Positions 53,837 through 63,134 of a DNA stretch of 64,000 nt are shown piece by piece. How positions within the stretch are numbered: position 1 is the first letter of the stretch; each line of letters begins with the position of its first letter. A program made the position numbers and the translations under genes. Origin of the DNA: Metabacillus kandeliae (GTDB taxonomy: Bacteria; Bacillota; Bacilli; Bacillales; Bacillaceae); the NCBI RefSeq assembly GCF_021166585.1, contig NZ_JAJOZE010000008.1:62001-126000 (forward strand). The letters are read 5' to 3'. The notes below the pieces were generated by a model. It did no database searches, was not told the origin of the DNA, and saw only the letters and a list, made by a program, of their open reading frames with translations.

Positions 53837-54610
53837 ATGGGAAAAGTAATTGATAAGTTTGCTCAGGCAATTTCAGGCCTGAGTCACTCCGAAAAACATG
53901 TTCTTTACTATATTGAACGGGAATTGGAGAAGTCGAAAAACCTGTCGCTGACGGAAATGGCGAAGGAAAACAGCGTCAGTACAACCACGATCGTCAGAAT
54001 GTGCCATAAGCTCGGACTCGACGGATTTTCAGAGCTGCGCTACATATTAAAAACAATAGAAGAAGATGATCTTCCAAAGAGCGAGAATATTATTTCAAGG
54101 CACCAAGCTGACCTGCAGGAATCCCTTTCGCAAATCTCCTTATCTGATGTGCAGAAAATCTGCCAGATGATGGTGAAAGCAGAAAAGGTCATTATCGTTG
54201 CAGTCGGGCTGTCTAAAATGATGGGCGAATATTTCAGCAAGCTGCTCATGCAGGTGAACAAACCCACTCTTTATGCCTATGAATCTCATATAATTGACCT
54301 TCTTTCCAACATCTCCGGAAAAAATGATTTGGTGATTTTCATCTCATCAAGCGGAGAAACAAAAACCATTGTGAATGTGGCGGAGAAGCTTCTTTATCAG
54401 AATAGAAATATTGCGGCGATTACCAATTCGGTAGGCAGCACGCTGACTGGGCTTGTACCATCTTCTCTGGCCACAAATGTCCAGAGGGTCACCTATAAAG
54501 GCTATGATTTAACGTCAAGATCCTCTTTGGTCGCGATTATTGATATTCTTTTTGAAGCCTATCTGGTAGAAACCATTAACAATGAAGAAGGTAATGATAA
54601 TGTGCTTTAA
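53837..54610 (+). CDS. MurR/RpiR-family regulator
   Basis: A 257-residue regulator. The likely start is ATG 53837 (MGKVIDKFAQAISGLSHSEKHVL), the normal family N-terminus; the longer frame includes the operator. The N-terminal HTH (LTEMAKENSVSTTTIVRMCHKLGL) is followed by a SIS sugar phosphate-binding domain (VIIVAVGLSKMMGEYFSKLL; ISSSGETKTIVNVAEK). It probably senses the phosphorylated product of the adjacent PTS. Confidence 0.88.
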   Translation: MGKVIDKFAQAISGLSHSEKHVLYYIERELEKSKNLSLTEMAKENSVSTTTIVRMCHKLGLDGFSELRYILKTIEEDDLPKSENIISRHQADLQESLSQISLSDVQKICQMMVKAEKVIIVAVGLSKMMGEYFSKLLMQVNKPTLYAYESHIIDLLSNISGKNDLVIFISSSGETKTIVNVAEKLLYQNRNIAAITNSVGSTLTGLVPSSLATNVQRVTYKGYDLTSRSSLVAIIDILFEAYLVETINNEEGNDNVL

Positions 54611-54688
54611 GTACTAAAAGATGTTTGAACCCCCTTTTATATAGGCTATGTAGAAGGTATTGACGCCTAAATTCAAAGGAGAGTTACG

Positions 54689-55474
54689 ATGACAGAACAA
54701 AGACAGCTAGCAATGATTACAGGCGCCTCCTCAGGACTGGGCCTGGAGCTTGCCAAGCAATTTGCCCAAAACGGGTACGACATCGCCTTATCAGGATCAA
54801 GCGAAAGGGTTTTTGAAGCAGCCGAAACCATACGGGGACTTGGAGCGGAAGCCTATCCTCACCAAGCTGATGCCGCTGAATATAAAGGTGTAGAGAGCTT
54901 TTGGAACTTTGTAAAAGAACTGGACCGTCCGCTGGAGGCAGCAGTCCTCAACGTTGGTATCGGGCTTGGCGGGCCTTTTGCCGAAACAAAGCTTGAAGAT
55001 GAGCTCCGGCTGATATCCATCAATATCTCTGGCACTGTTCACATGGCGAAGCGGGTTGTGCAGCATATGCTGCCGAACGGCAGAGGAAAAATCATGGTTG
55101 TTTCATCCATTGCCGCCACACTCCCGACACCATATGAGACGGTATATGGCCCGTCAAAAGCCTTTGGATTTTCATTTGCTGAAGCACTTCGCGAGGAACT
55201 CCGGGGAACTGGTGTGAATGTGACAGCATTTCTGCCGGGACCGACTGATACAAACTTCCATGACAATGCCGGAATGGGTTCCAGCGAAATTGGCTCTTCA
55301 GAGAAAAATGATAAAGAACTCGTCGCAAGACAGGGCTTTGAAGCACTAATGAACAATGTGGACCAAGTAGTCGGCGGCGATGAGAAAACAAAGCAGGAGG
55401 CAGAAGAAAATAGAAGAACGCCTGAGCCTGAAAAAGCAGCACGTCATGCTGAACGCGCGCGTCCACGGGATTAA
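54689..55474 (+). CDS. short-chain dehydrogenase/reductase
   Basis: A 261-residue SDR: TGASSGLG near residue 11, catalytic Ser in VVSSIAA and YGPSK (YxxxK). The C-terminal 35 residues are highly charged (EKTKQEAEENRRTPEPEKAARHAERARPRD), which is unusual; it could be a tail for localisation or contact. GGAGAG precedes the ATG. Substrate unknown. Confidence 0.85.
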   Translation: MTEQRQLAMITGASSGLGLELAKQFAQNGYDIALSGSSERVFEAAETIRGLGAEAYPHQADAAEYKGVESFWNFVKELDRPLEAAVLNVGIGLGGPFAETKLEDELRLISINISGTVHMAKRVVQHMLPNGRGKIMVVSSIAATLPTPYETVYGPSKAFGFSFAEALREELRGTGVNVTAFLPGPTDTNFHDNAGMGSSEIGSSEKNDKELVARQGFEALMNNVDQVVGGDEKTKQEAEENRRTPEPEKAARHAERARPRD

Positions 55475-55749
55475 GTTTTCGTTAATATCAAACGTACAAA
55501 TAGACTAGCGTCCTAAGAGGCGCTAGTCTATTTTAATCTGTATATATCATGAAAAGCTGCCTGCCGGCTTAATGAACCTTTGTGATTTTAGCCTCCGATA
55601 ACCTTAAGTATTCATGTCGCCAAAATTGGAAGCATAAGAACCGTCCCTCCGCTTTCCTCCCTTTTAAGGAATAAATCATCTTTACATTTTCCAGATACAT
55701 GGGATAAGGTGATACTAGATTTGTATAAAAGAGAAGAGGAGAGTCAGAC
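55475..55749. other. intergenic, terminator then promoter-free-looking DNA
   Basis: Apart from the terminator at 55,497-55,535 nothing specific was recognised. A minus-strand reading frame (55569-55823) overlaps the next gene start and is not credited. Confidence 0.5.
55497..55535 (+). terminator. terminator after the SDR
   Basis: AAATAGACTAGCG and CGCTAGTCTATTTT form a 13-bp stem with a T-run. Confidence 0.92.
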
Positions 55750-56949
55750 TTGAACCGCTTTCTATGGACATCATATGGTATGTATTTTTTAGGCGGCGTA
55801 AACAGCGTTTTTTTCGGCGCCATCCTTTCTGAGCTTCTGGCTCATTACAATGTGAGCTACACAGCTGGAGGAACTCTCATTTTGCTTCAGTCGATCGGCT
55901 TTATTGTCGGCGTGCCGCTGACAGCAGCTTTTATGAGGAAGCACCATTACCGCTTTATTTTAAGCGGATCCGCTTTACTCGTGGCTATAGCCCAGTTCGG
56001 CGTCCTTGGACTGCCGCATTTTTACGTATTGGCCTTTTTGGTCATTTTAAATGGAATCGGTACCTCATCGCTGGAAACAGCAGTGGCTTCCTATGTGATG
56101 GAGCTGTTTGAGGGCAGAAGAGCGATTTCGATGAGCCGGCTCGAGGTGGCCTTCGGTGCTGGTGCACTGTGTATGCCGATTATTGCGAGTGTGCTGATTG
56201 CTGCTCATATGTGGAGATTTTCGGCCTTGCTTGTTGGTATCTTTGCCCTTGTTCTGGCCATTATCTGGCAGACAATATCCGTATCCCTTCAAGCTTCGCC
56301 AAGTGAAGAAGGGCACATGGATGCCAGGACGGCTGAAGCACCAGTCTTTAAAGGTGCTGCTTCCAAATATGGCATTCTCATGCTGTTTCTTCTCATCATT
56401 TTCGTTTACGTGGGAATGGAAGGCAGCCTGAACAGCTTTCTCCCGAGTATTTTCACAACAGGTCTTGGCACAAGCCCATATTTTGCTTCACTCAGCACAT
56501 CTGTCTTTTGGGTGGCAATGCTCCTCGGGCGCCTTTGCATTGGCTGGATTATCCGGCATGTGAGCTATGAACGCTATTTGTTCGCAAGTATGCTGCTGGG
56601 AATGGCACTTGTGCTTTTTCTTACGCAAAGCGGTACAGTCTGGCTTTCTTTTCTCATTATTTTCGGACTGGGGTTAGGTCTCTCAGGGATTTACTCGATT
56701 ACAATGGTGTATGCAAACCATACATTTCCCGGCATGGAAAGGACAGTAACCAGTGCTGTGACCGCTTTTGCAGGTATTGGCGGTGCTGTTTTTCCGTTTA
56801 TTATCGGATTTGGGATCGATCACTTTTCAACGCAGCAGGTGCTGTGGATGCTGTTTGGATTTTCATTGCTTTTGTTCCTTGCCTTCCTGGTCATAACATT
56901 CAGCCTGAACACGATTAGAAAGCAATCTCTTTCTCGAAAAGCAGGGTAA
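55750..56949 (+). CDS. MFS transporter, GlcP-like sugar permease
   Basis: A 399-residue, 12-helix transporter. The segments GTSSLETAVASYVMELFEG, SRLEVAFGAGAL, and YVGMEGSLNSFLPSIF recall B. subtilis GlcP and related fucose/glucose:proton symporters. The TTG start at 55750 has GGAGAG upstream. The sugar carried is not determined. Confidence 0.82.
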   Translation: MNRFLWTSYGMYFLGGVNSVFFGAILSELLAHYNVSYTAGGTLILLQSIGFIVGVPLTAAFMRKHHYRFILSGSALLVAIAQFGVLGLPHFYVLAFLVILNGIGTSSLETAVASYVMELFEGRRAISMSRLEVAFGAGALCMPIIASVLIAAHMWRFSALLVGIFALVLAIIWQTISVSLQASPSEEGHMDARTAEAPVFKGAASKYGILMLFLLIIFVYVGMEGSLNSFLPSIFTTGLGTSPYFASLSTSVFWVAMLLGRLCIGWIIRHVSYERYLFASMLLGMALVLFLTQSGTVWLSFLIIFGLGLGLSGIYSITMVYANHTFPGMERTVTSAVTAFAGIGGAVFPFIIGFGIDHFSTQQVLWMLFGFSLLLFLAFLVITFSLNTIRKQSLSRKAG

Positions 56950-56983
56950 AAAAAACTGCAGACCTATTGTCTGCAGCTTTTTC
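56948..56983. terminator. bidirectional terminator
   Basis: CTGCAGAC, loop CTATT, GTCTGCAG with A- and T-runs on the two sides. Confidence 0.9.
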
Positions 56984-56985
56984 CC

Positions 56986-57420
56986 TTATGCCAGTGCGAG
57001 AGCAGGCTCTTGCAGCTGTGCTGATTGCAGAGAATAGGCAATCACTTTTTTCTTGTATTGCTTTACAACATCCACCCGGTCTTTGTATCTGTATATAAAA
57101 AGCTTTGCTTCGCTCTTGCCGAACTTTGTATTCACAATAAGTGCTGTTCCGCCGTTTTCCGGATGAAGGAAAGCTTCCTCGTCTCCAGGATAAATATAAT
57201 ATTTTTCAATATAAATAGCTTCATTAAAGCCGCGGATAAAAGAAGCTTTTTCTTCTCCCGCTGCTGTATGGCCGCCGATAGATACGTCAGTATCCTGCTC
57301 TGAAAGCTTTTGATGCACAGCTGTCTTTCCCATGAGCCAATCAATCGTGAAGGAAGGCATGCTGGTGACGAGTATTTTAACCAGACTTGCTAAAATGACT
57401 GTAACAATCACCCATGTCAT
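56986..57420 (-). CDS. yfmQ: YfmQ-family protein
   Basis: A 144-residue protein with one N-terminal membrane helix (MTWVIVTVILASLVKILVTS) and a soluble domain. The end VDVVKQYKKKVIAYSLQS and GDEEAFLHPENGG match B. subtilis YfmQ. Function unknown. The gene stands alone. Confidence 0.8.
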   Translation of the reverse strand: MTWVIVTVILASLVKILVTSMPSFTIDWLMGKTAVHQKLSEQDTDVSIGGHTAAGEEKASFIRGFNEAIYIEKYYIYPGDEEAFLHPENGGTALIVNTKFGKSEAKLFIYRYKDRVDVVKQYKKKVIAYSLQSAQLQEPALALA

Positions 57421-57542
57421 TTTTACATTTCCCCTTTTGCTCTGATAAATAAGTACACTCTTATTTTATCACTTTGAGGGGAGTTAGGTTTTGACGATTG
57501 TGTGAAACCGGCTTGCCTAACATTTGGCTCTGTTAAATACGG

Positions 57543-57676
57543 CTGTTGATTTCCGTTCCAGGCGTCCGCTTTCCGCGGGGCGGGCGGTGAGCCTCCTTCG
57601 GCGCCTTAGCGCCTGTGGGGTCTCACCTGTCCCGCTGCTCCCGCAGGAGTCTCCCGCCTGCCACTCCAATCAACAG
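57543..57676. repeat. GC-rich imperfect-palindrome element with inverted ends
   Basis: CTGTTGATT (57543-57551) and AATCAACAG (57668-57676) are exact inverted ends. Inside are GGCGCCTTAGCGCC and GGTGAGCC/GGTCTCACC dyads. GC content is far above its surroundings and no frame is preserved. It resembles the extragenic palindromic repeats spread in many Bacillus genomes, and may be a miniature mobile element (inference). Confidence 0.75.
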
Positions 57677-57726
57677 GTGCTCAATAATCAACATTCTCCT
57701 TTAACATAGTCTAACATTTAGATCTT

Positions 57727-57755
57727 AAAAAAAACTGAGAGCCAGCACTCTCAGC
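57727..57755 (-). terminator. terminator of the small basic protein gene
   Basis: CTGAGAG, loop CCAGCA, CTCTCAG, and TTTTTTTT on the minus strand. Confidence 0.88.
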
Positions 57756-57756
57756 C

Positions 57757-57981
57757 TTATTTCTTCCCTTTTTTCTTTTTAGCTTCTTCCACAGCCGATT
57801 TGCCTTTGGGTGCGCTTTCAAATTTTACGAACACTTGAAAGTTCTTTTCATCAACCGGGGTTACCTCCAAAACCTTTCCTTTTCGCCCCTTTACCTTCAC
57901 GTCATCTCCAGCAGCCGGAATCGATTTCAGCAGCTGTGTCAGCAGCGTGTTTCTTTCCTCAAAAAAATGAACAGCAAACAT
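57757..57981 (-). CDS. small basic hypothetical protein (74 aa)
   Basis: A 74-residue protein, MFAVHFFEERNTLLTQLLKSIPAAGDDVKVKGRKGKVLEV...EEAKKKKGKK. The centre (DDVKVKGRKGKVLEVTPVDEKNFQVFVKF) is the strand pattern of a small SH3/KOW-like barrel, and the tail is Lys-rich. It could bind nucleic acid; no family was recognised. A GGGATAGGTGG site precedes the ATG, and its terminator is strong, so it is likely real. Confidence 0.65.
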   Translation of the reverse strand: MFAVHFFEERNTLLTQLLKSIPAAGDDVKVKGRKGKVLEVTPVDEKNFQVFVKFESAPKGKSAVEEAKKKKGKK

Positions 57982-58073
57982 GCAGGCACCACCTATCCCT
58001 CGTCTCTGTGTTCCTATAAAATATGAAGGTAAGGAAAAAATTAGAACTAGGCCTCAGCCAAAGGAGGAGTACA

Positions 58074-58676
58074 GTGAAGGTTCATCGTATGGAAGCATTC
58101 AGTGATGGGATACTGGCTATTATTATTACGATTATGGTGCTTGAATTAAAAGTGCCTGAAGGCCATGACTGGAAGGCACTGGCGGAGCTTGCTCCGAAAT
58201 TTTTCAGCTATGCGGTCAGTTTTGTTTACATCGGTATTTATTGGAACAATCATCATCATCTTCTTCATACGGTTCACAAGTTAAATGGGAAAATTATGTG
58301 GCTGAATGCCCTGCTGATGTTCAGTCTGTCACTGATCCCATTTTCGACTGCATGGATGGGAGAAACGAGCTTTTCTCCAACACCTACTGCCTTATATGGC
58401 GTTACATTGCTGTTTGCCGCCATCGCTTACTCACTGCTGCAAAAGGCAATATTGAATCAGCATGCCCCTGATTCTGCTGTTGTCAAAGCGATGGGCAAGG
58501 ATCTGAAAGGAACTCTCAGCATATTATTTTATTTAATTCCGATTGGAACAGCTTATTTCAGCACATTGGTTTCCTGTTTCTTCTTTGTGCTGGTCGCGAT
58601 TATTTGGTTTGTGCCGGATAGGCGAATTGAGCGGGCGTTAAAAAACGAAAGTGAGATTTCTTTAGCTAAAGATTAA
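58074..58676 (+). CDS. TMEM175-family ion channel
   Basis: A 200-residue membrane protein. The GTG at 58074 has AAGGAGGAG upstream; the frame is open earlier but without a ribosome binding site. RMEAFSDGILAIIITIMVLEL contains the family RxxxFSDG motif of TM1, which lines the pore of bacterial TMEM175 potassium channels. Six helices are seen. Confidence 0.85.
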   Translation: MKVHRMEAFSDGILAIIITIMVLELKVPEGHDWKALAELAPKFFSYAVSFVYIGIYWNNHHHLLHTVHKLNGKIMWLNALLMFSLSLIPFSTAWMGETSFSPTPTALYGVTLLFAAIAYSLLQKAILNQHAPDSAVVKAMGKDLKGTLSILFYLIPIGTAYFSTLVSCFFFVLVAIIWFVPDRRIERALKNESEISLAKD

Positions 58677-58702
58677 GGCACCTTTTCTGTTTTTTAAAAT
58701 AC

Positions 58703-58742
58703 AAAAAGGATGTGCAAAAGCTGAGCTTCTGCACATCCTCAA
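58703..58742. terminator. terminator between TMEM175 and ADH genes
   Basis: AGGATGTGCA and TGCACATCCT form a 10-bp stem; the T-run is best on the minus strand for the ADH gene. Confidence 0.82.
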
Positions 58743-58760
58743 AATTAATCTGTTAAAGTC

Positions 58761-59801
58761 TTACATTGTACTAATATCAATAACAAAGCGATACTTCACA
58801 TCTGAAGCCAGCACGCGCTTGTAAGCTTCATCGATCTGATCAGCTGAAATGACTTCAATCTGTGGAGCAATATTATGCTCTGAACAGAAATCAAGCATTT
58901 CCTGAGTCTCACGGATGCCGCCGATCAAAGAACCGGCAAATGAACGGCGATGGCCGATAAGAGAGAACACATTCAGTGACAGCGGCTCAGCAGGAGCGCC
59001 GACATTTACAATTGCGCCATCCAGTGCCAATAAAGAAATATAAGCATCAAGATTAATTTTTGCGCTCACTGTGTTAATGATTAAGTCAAAAGATCCAGCA
59101 AGCTTTTCAAATGTATCGGAGTCTTTTGTCGCGTAGTAATGATCTGCACCAAACTTCAAACCATCTTCTTTTTTATTCAAGGTTTGGGATAGAACCGTAA
59201 CTTCTGCTCCCATTGCATGTGCAATTTTAACCGCCATATGGCCAAGACCGCCCATGCCGACAATCGCTACTTTCTTTCCTGGTCCGGCATTCCAATGATG
59301 CAGCGGGGAATAAGTTGTAATCCCTGCGCATAGCAGCGGTGCTGCTGCATCAAGTTCGATGTTATCAGGAATTCTGAGAACGAAGTCTTCTTCTACAACG
59401 ATATGAGTGGAATAGCCGCCTTGCGTAGGCTCGCCGTATTTATCCACACCAGCATAGGTAGGAATATTTCCTTTTAGGCAGTATTGCTCTTCCCCTTTGC
59501 GGCAGTTTTCACAGTCGCCGCAGGAGCTGACCATACACCCAACTCCTACTCGGTCACCAACTTTATATTTTGATACCTCAGAACCTACCTCAGTTACAAA
59601 ACCAGCAATTTCATGCCCTGGTACGAGGGGAAAGTTTACAGGACCCCACTCCTCATGAGCCGTATGGATGTCAGAGTGGCAAATGCCTGCATACTTGATC
59701 TCAATCAGCACATCTTTTGTGTCTAAATCCCGGCGCTCTATCTCCGCTTCCCGGAATGGCTTATCAGGTCCGTCAACAGCTCTTGCTTTTGCAGTAATCA
59801 T
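58761..59801 (-). CDS. adhA: zinc-dependent alcohol dehydrogenase (AdhA/YahK type)
   Basis: A 346-residue medium-chain dehydrogenase that interconverts aldehydes and alcohols with NADP(H) or NAD(H). The ATG at 59801 follows GGGAGG by nine bases. Catalytic zinc ligands are Cys41 and His63/Glu64 (PGHEIAG), structural zinc Cys94, 97, 100 and 108, and the cofactor motif GMGGLGHMA. It is divergent from an AdhR-like MerR gene with an AdhR-type box between, as for B. subtilis adhA, which handles formaldehyde and methylglyoxal stress. Confidence 0.9.
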   Translation of the reverse strand: MITAKARAVDGPDKPFREAEIERRDLDTKDVLIEIKYAGICHSDIHTAHEEWGPVNFPLVPGHEIAGFVTEVGSEVSKYKVGDRVGVGCMVSSCGDCENCRKGEEQYCLKGNIPTYAGVDKYGEPTQGGYSTHIVVEEDFVLRIPDNIELDAAAPLLCAGITTYSPLHHWNAGPGKKVAIVGMGGLGHMAVKIAHAMGAEVTVLSQTLNKKEDGLKFGADHYYATKDSDTFEKLAGSFDLIINTVSAKINLDAYISLLALDGAIVNVGAPAEPLSLNVFSLIGHRRSFAGSLIGGIRETQEMLDFCSEHNIAPQIEVISADQIDEAYKRVLASDVKYRFVIDISTM

Positions 59802-59860
59802 TTGTTTCATCCTCCCATAGTTGAAGATTGGCATCTCCCTTTTTTCTTACTCAACACAAG

Positions 59861-59890
59861 CTTAACCCCTCTAGTTAACTCTAGGTCAAG
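59861..59890 (-). promoter_or_regulatory. MerR/AdhR-type promoter of the ADH gene
   Basis: On the minus strand TTGACC (59884-59889) is followed by CTAGAGTTAACTAGAG and a 19-bp spaced TAAGCT. The dyad type matches that at 1148-1162 and the known AdhR boxes. Confidence 0.72.
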
Positions 59891-59960
59891 CAAAAAGCTT
59901 CTGAGCAGAAGGGCGGTTCCGTTATACTAATAACAGATTGGTTTCGAAAGGAGAGCAAGA

Positions 59961-60374
59961 ATGAAAACATACACAATCAGTGAAGCGGCCCAAAAATTAA
60001 ATCTTACTGTGTACACTCTCCGCTACTATGACAAAGAAGGACTGCTGCCATTTGTAGAAAGAGAGCCTAACGGGACACGGCAATTTAAAGAATCTGATAT
60101 TAGCGCGCTAAAGGTCATTGAGTGTCTGAAATCGACCGGGATGCCGATAAAGGAAATTAAGCATTTTATTGATTGGTGTTCCGATGGGGATTCCACGCTT
60201 CAGCAAAGATATGATATGTTTGTAGACCGAAAAGCCATTGTAGAAGCACAAATCGAGGAACTCAAGAAAACGATGGAAGTCATTGACCATAAATGCAGCT
60301 ATTACCAAACTGCCTTGGAAGCTGGAACAGAACAAATTCATAAGAAAAACATTGCTCCGCTTCTTACGATTTAA
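59961..60374 (+). CDS. adhR: MerR-family regulator, AdhR-like
   Basis: A 137-residue regulator. The MerR HTH is YTISEAAQKLNLTVYTLRYYDKEGLLPFVERE. Cys55 and Cys73 (DWCSDGDST) are candidates for thiol modification by electrophiles. It faces the ADH gene and probably activates it, itself and the SDR at 1.2 kb. A terminator follows at 60376-60421. Confidence 0.85.
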   Translation: MKTYTISEAAQKLNLTVYTLRYYDKEGLLPFVEREPNGTRQFKESDISALKVIECLKSTGMPIKEIKHFIDWCSDGDSTLQQRYDMFVDRKAIVEAQIEELKKTMEVIDHKCSYYQTALEAGTEQIHKKNIAPLLTI

Positions 60375-60375
60375 T

Positions 60376-60421
60376 TAAAAAAGCAGAATCTCTCCACTTA
60401 GGAAAGATTCTGCTTTTTTCA
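60376..60421. terminator. bidirectional terminator
   Basis: AAAAAAGCAGAATCT and AGATTCTGCTTTTTT form a 15-bp stem. Confidence 0.93.
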
Positions 60422-60796
60422 TTATGCCTGCATTACAGCAAAATAATTTCCTTCTTCGTCTGCAAAGTTAAAGACTTTGCCAGAAGGCATAGCAACGATT
60501 TCTCCTACGGTAACTTGCTTTTCTGTAAGGTCTTGATGAAGCTGTTCGAGGTTTTCTGTGAAGAACATTAATGAAGGGGTGCCTAAGTTTAATTCTGGAG
60601 ACATTTTTGCAACAACCTCTTTGTTAAACAAAACAAGGCTTGTGGCTGAATCTTTTGCAGGAGCTACTTCAATCCATCTCATGCCATTACTTTCTTCTTC
60701 AGAAATAACACTAAAGCCCGCCTTCTCTGTCCAAAACTTTACCGCTTTGTCCTGATCATTGACATACAGCATTACTTCCGCGATCTTTGAAATCAT
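60422..60796 (-). CDS. VOC-superfamily protein (glyoxalase/bleomycin resistance fold)
   Basis: A 124-residue vicinal oxygen chelate protein: EVMLYVNDQDKAVKFWTEKAGF at the start and FADEEGNYFAVMQA at the end. The metal-binding residues are not evident from eye inspection. It may be a small-molecule binding or lyase enzyme. GGAG-like GAGTG precedes the ATG. Confidence 0.85.
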   Translation of the reverse strand: MISKIAEVMLYVNDQDKAVKFWTEKAGFSVISEEESNGMRWIEVAPAKDSATSLVLFNKEVVAKMSPELNLGTPSLMFFTENLEQLHQDLTEKQVTVGEIVAMPSGKVFNFADEEGNYFAVMQA

Positions 60797-60892
60797 GCTT
60801 TCACTCCTTTGTCCATTTTACTTATCATAGCATGAAATGACATATTTTTACTTAAAGAACAAAAAATTTTGCATGTCTTATTCTCTGCTGGA

Positions 60893-61342
60893 CTAAAAGA
60901 AAACCAGCTTGTTTTTATCTCCGGTATCTGTATCATTCGTTTTCCAATCTTTTGGATTCATATCATCGGGAGCTGTCCCATTCATGATATCCAGGTAGTG
61001 ATTTGCTTTTCCCTCCATAAATTCAGCTCTTTGTTTTGCTTCTTTTAACTGCTCCTGTGCGATGTTTTTTTGTTTCATGATAATGCTGTACCGTTCTTTG
61101 ATAGTAGATGGGCCTGCCAGACATAAATCAACATATGACTTAATATCTTCCACTGCCATTCCGCTTTGCTTCAAATGCTTCACACCAATCAGCCAATTTA
61201 CTGATTCTTCATCAAAAAGGCGATTATTGTTTTTATCCCGCTGGACACTTGGAACGAGTCCTTTGTCGGTGTAATAGCGAACAGTATGTTCAGTTAATCC
61301 GAGCAGTCTGGACACTTCTTTCACTGTATAAATTTTAATCAC
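60893..61342 (-). CDS. MerR-family regulator
   Basis: A 149-residue MerR protein with HTH YTVKEVSRLLGLTEHTVRYYTDKGLVPSVQRD, a coiled-coil dimer helix and Cys74 at the position equal to Cys73 of the AdhR-like protein. The tail is long and polar (DMNPKDWKTNDTDTGDKNK). It is divergent from the aldo-keto reductase gene, which has a matching 19-bp-spacer promoter. Confidence 0.85.
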   Translation of the reverse strand: MIKIYTVKEVSRLLGLTEHTVRYYTDKGLVPSVQRDKNNNRLFDEESVNWLIGVKHLKQSGMAVEDIKSYVDLCLAGPSTIKERYSIIMKQKNIAQEQLKEAKQRAEFMEGKANHYLDIMNGTAPDDMNPKDWKTNDTDTGDKNKLVFF

Positions 61343-61380
61343 TCCTTATAAAGTCTTCCGAAAAATTTTTTTCAAATCTC

Positions 61381-61411
61381 TTGCCTTCGTGTTACACGAA
61401 GGTGATAGGCT
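61381..61411 (+). promoter_or_regulatory. MerR-type promoter of the AKR gene
   Basis: TTGCCT (61381-61386), a 19-bp spacer and TAGGCT (61406-61411). The dyad CCTTCGTGttACACGAAGG (61384-61402), perfect in its arms apart from the centre, lies across -35 and spacer. It is distinct from the AdhR box, so the second MerR has its own site. Confidence 0.78.
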
Positions 61412-61496
61412 AATAATAGTTCAAGTTGCTGACAATGTAAATCCTAGCAAAAAAGATTAGTTTCTTGAGCAAAAAACAAGTTTGCAGGAGGAATAG

Positions 61497-62351
<855 letters not shown>

Positions 62352-62363
62352 TCATCTTTAAGA

Positions 62364-62399
62364 GGAAAACCGATTTTCGATTTAGAAAATCGGTTTTTC
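62364..62399. terminator. bidirectional terminator
   Basis: AAAACCGATTTT and AAAATCGGTTTT form a 12-bp stem between the AKR and TetR genes. Confidence 0.9.
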
Positions 62400-62404
62400 A
62401 TCAT

Positions 62405-62962
62405 TCAATCCAGGTTTCGATCCAGAAGGACCCCTACTTGTTCGGCAATCACTTCTGTCGGTTCCTTTAATCCTTTCATGATCCACACTTCTACGATTTC
62501 AACAATCGCCGCACTAAAAAAGTTAAGGACCAATTCCTTGCTTAATCCTTTGTTTTTTCCTTCTGTTACATTCACTTCATCCTCTAATTCTTCCATGACG
62601 AACGCCAGGAAATGCTTTCTGAAGGTCGAGGCTCCTTTACTTGCTGTCATGGTATAAAAGAAAGAATGATGGCGTTCAAAGTAGTCAAACCAAATTAAAT
62701 TTCCTTCTGCAAAACTTAAATCAGCTGCTGCTTTGCACAGCTTTCTTAACTCCTCGATATGCTCTTCAATCAGCTTTTCCAAGATATCAAATTTATCGAG
62801 GTAATGGTCATAGATGGTTCTCCGGCCAACATTGGCTCTGTCTGAAATATCCTGGATGGTGAGCTGGTCCAAGTTTTTATCCGACATCAGCTCAATAAAC
62901 GCTTTTTTTATAGCCTCCTGGGATTTCTGTACTCTTCTATCTATTCTTGGCATGCTTTTCAT
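62405..62962 (-). CDS. TetR-family regulator
   Basis: A 185-residue regulator with N-terminal HTH (KAFIELMSDKNLDQLTIQDISDRANVGRRTIYDHYLDKFDILEKL) and a C-terminal domain of the TetR_C type. It faces the CMD/SDR operon. The shared gap holds TGTGCGATA (63078) and its reverse complement TATCGCACA (62982-62990), likely operators for both directions. Confidence 0.87.
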   Translation of the reverse strand: MKSMPRIDRRVQKSQEAIKKAFIELMSDKNLDQLTIQDISDRANVGRRTIYDHYLDKFDILEKLIEEHIEELRKLCKAAADLSFAEGNLIWFDYFERHHSFFYTMTASKGASTFRKHFLAFVMEELEDEVNVTEGKNKGLSKELVLNFFSAAIVEIVEVWIMKGLKEPTEVIAEQVGVLLDRNLD

Positions 62963-62981
62963 TCACCAGTCTTTCATTATT

Positions 62982-63092
62982 TATCGCACAATTTACCTCA
63001 GCCTGAGCAATAACGCACAAATTTCGTAGTTTTGATTATTGCAGACGTTCCTTTTTGCCTTTATATTATACACAGATGTGCGATATCACATC
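62982..63092. promoter_or_regulatory. promoter and TetR operator candidates
   Basis: On the plus strand TTGCAG (63039-63044), 17 bp, TATATT (63062-63067). The dyad GATGTG-6-CACATC (63075-63092) lies just downstream and contains TGTGCGATA, which recurs inverted at 62982-62990 near the TetR gene. Confidence 0.7.
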
Positions 63093-63134
63093 AATGGGCA
63101 ATTTAAATATCCTATCTATGAGGAGGTGCTGATC

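Larger units (their letters stand above)
57421..57756. other. intergenic, repeat element and terminator
   Basis: Contains a ~134-bp GC-rich repeat element and the terminator of the next minus-strand gene; no gene is seen. Confidence 0.6.

Noticed and set aside
55569-55823. An 84-residue minus-strand gene
   Set aside because: It overlaps the start of the well-supported MFS gene, has no ribosome binding site and no family resemblance.
57543-57676. A full insertion sequence
   Set aside because: Too short and no transposase reading frame; better described as an extragenic palindromic or miniature element.
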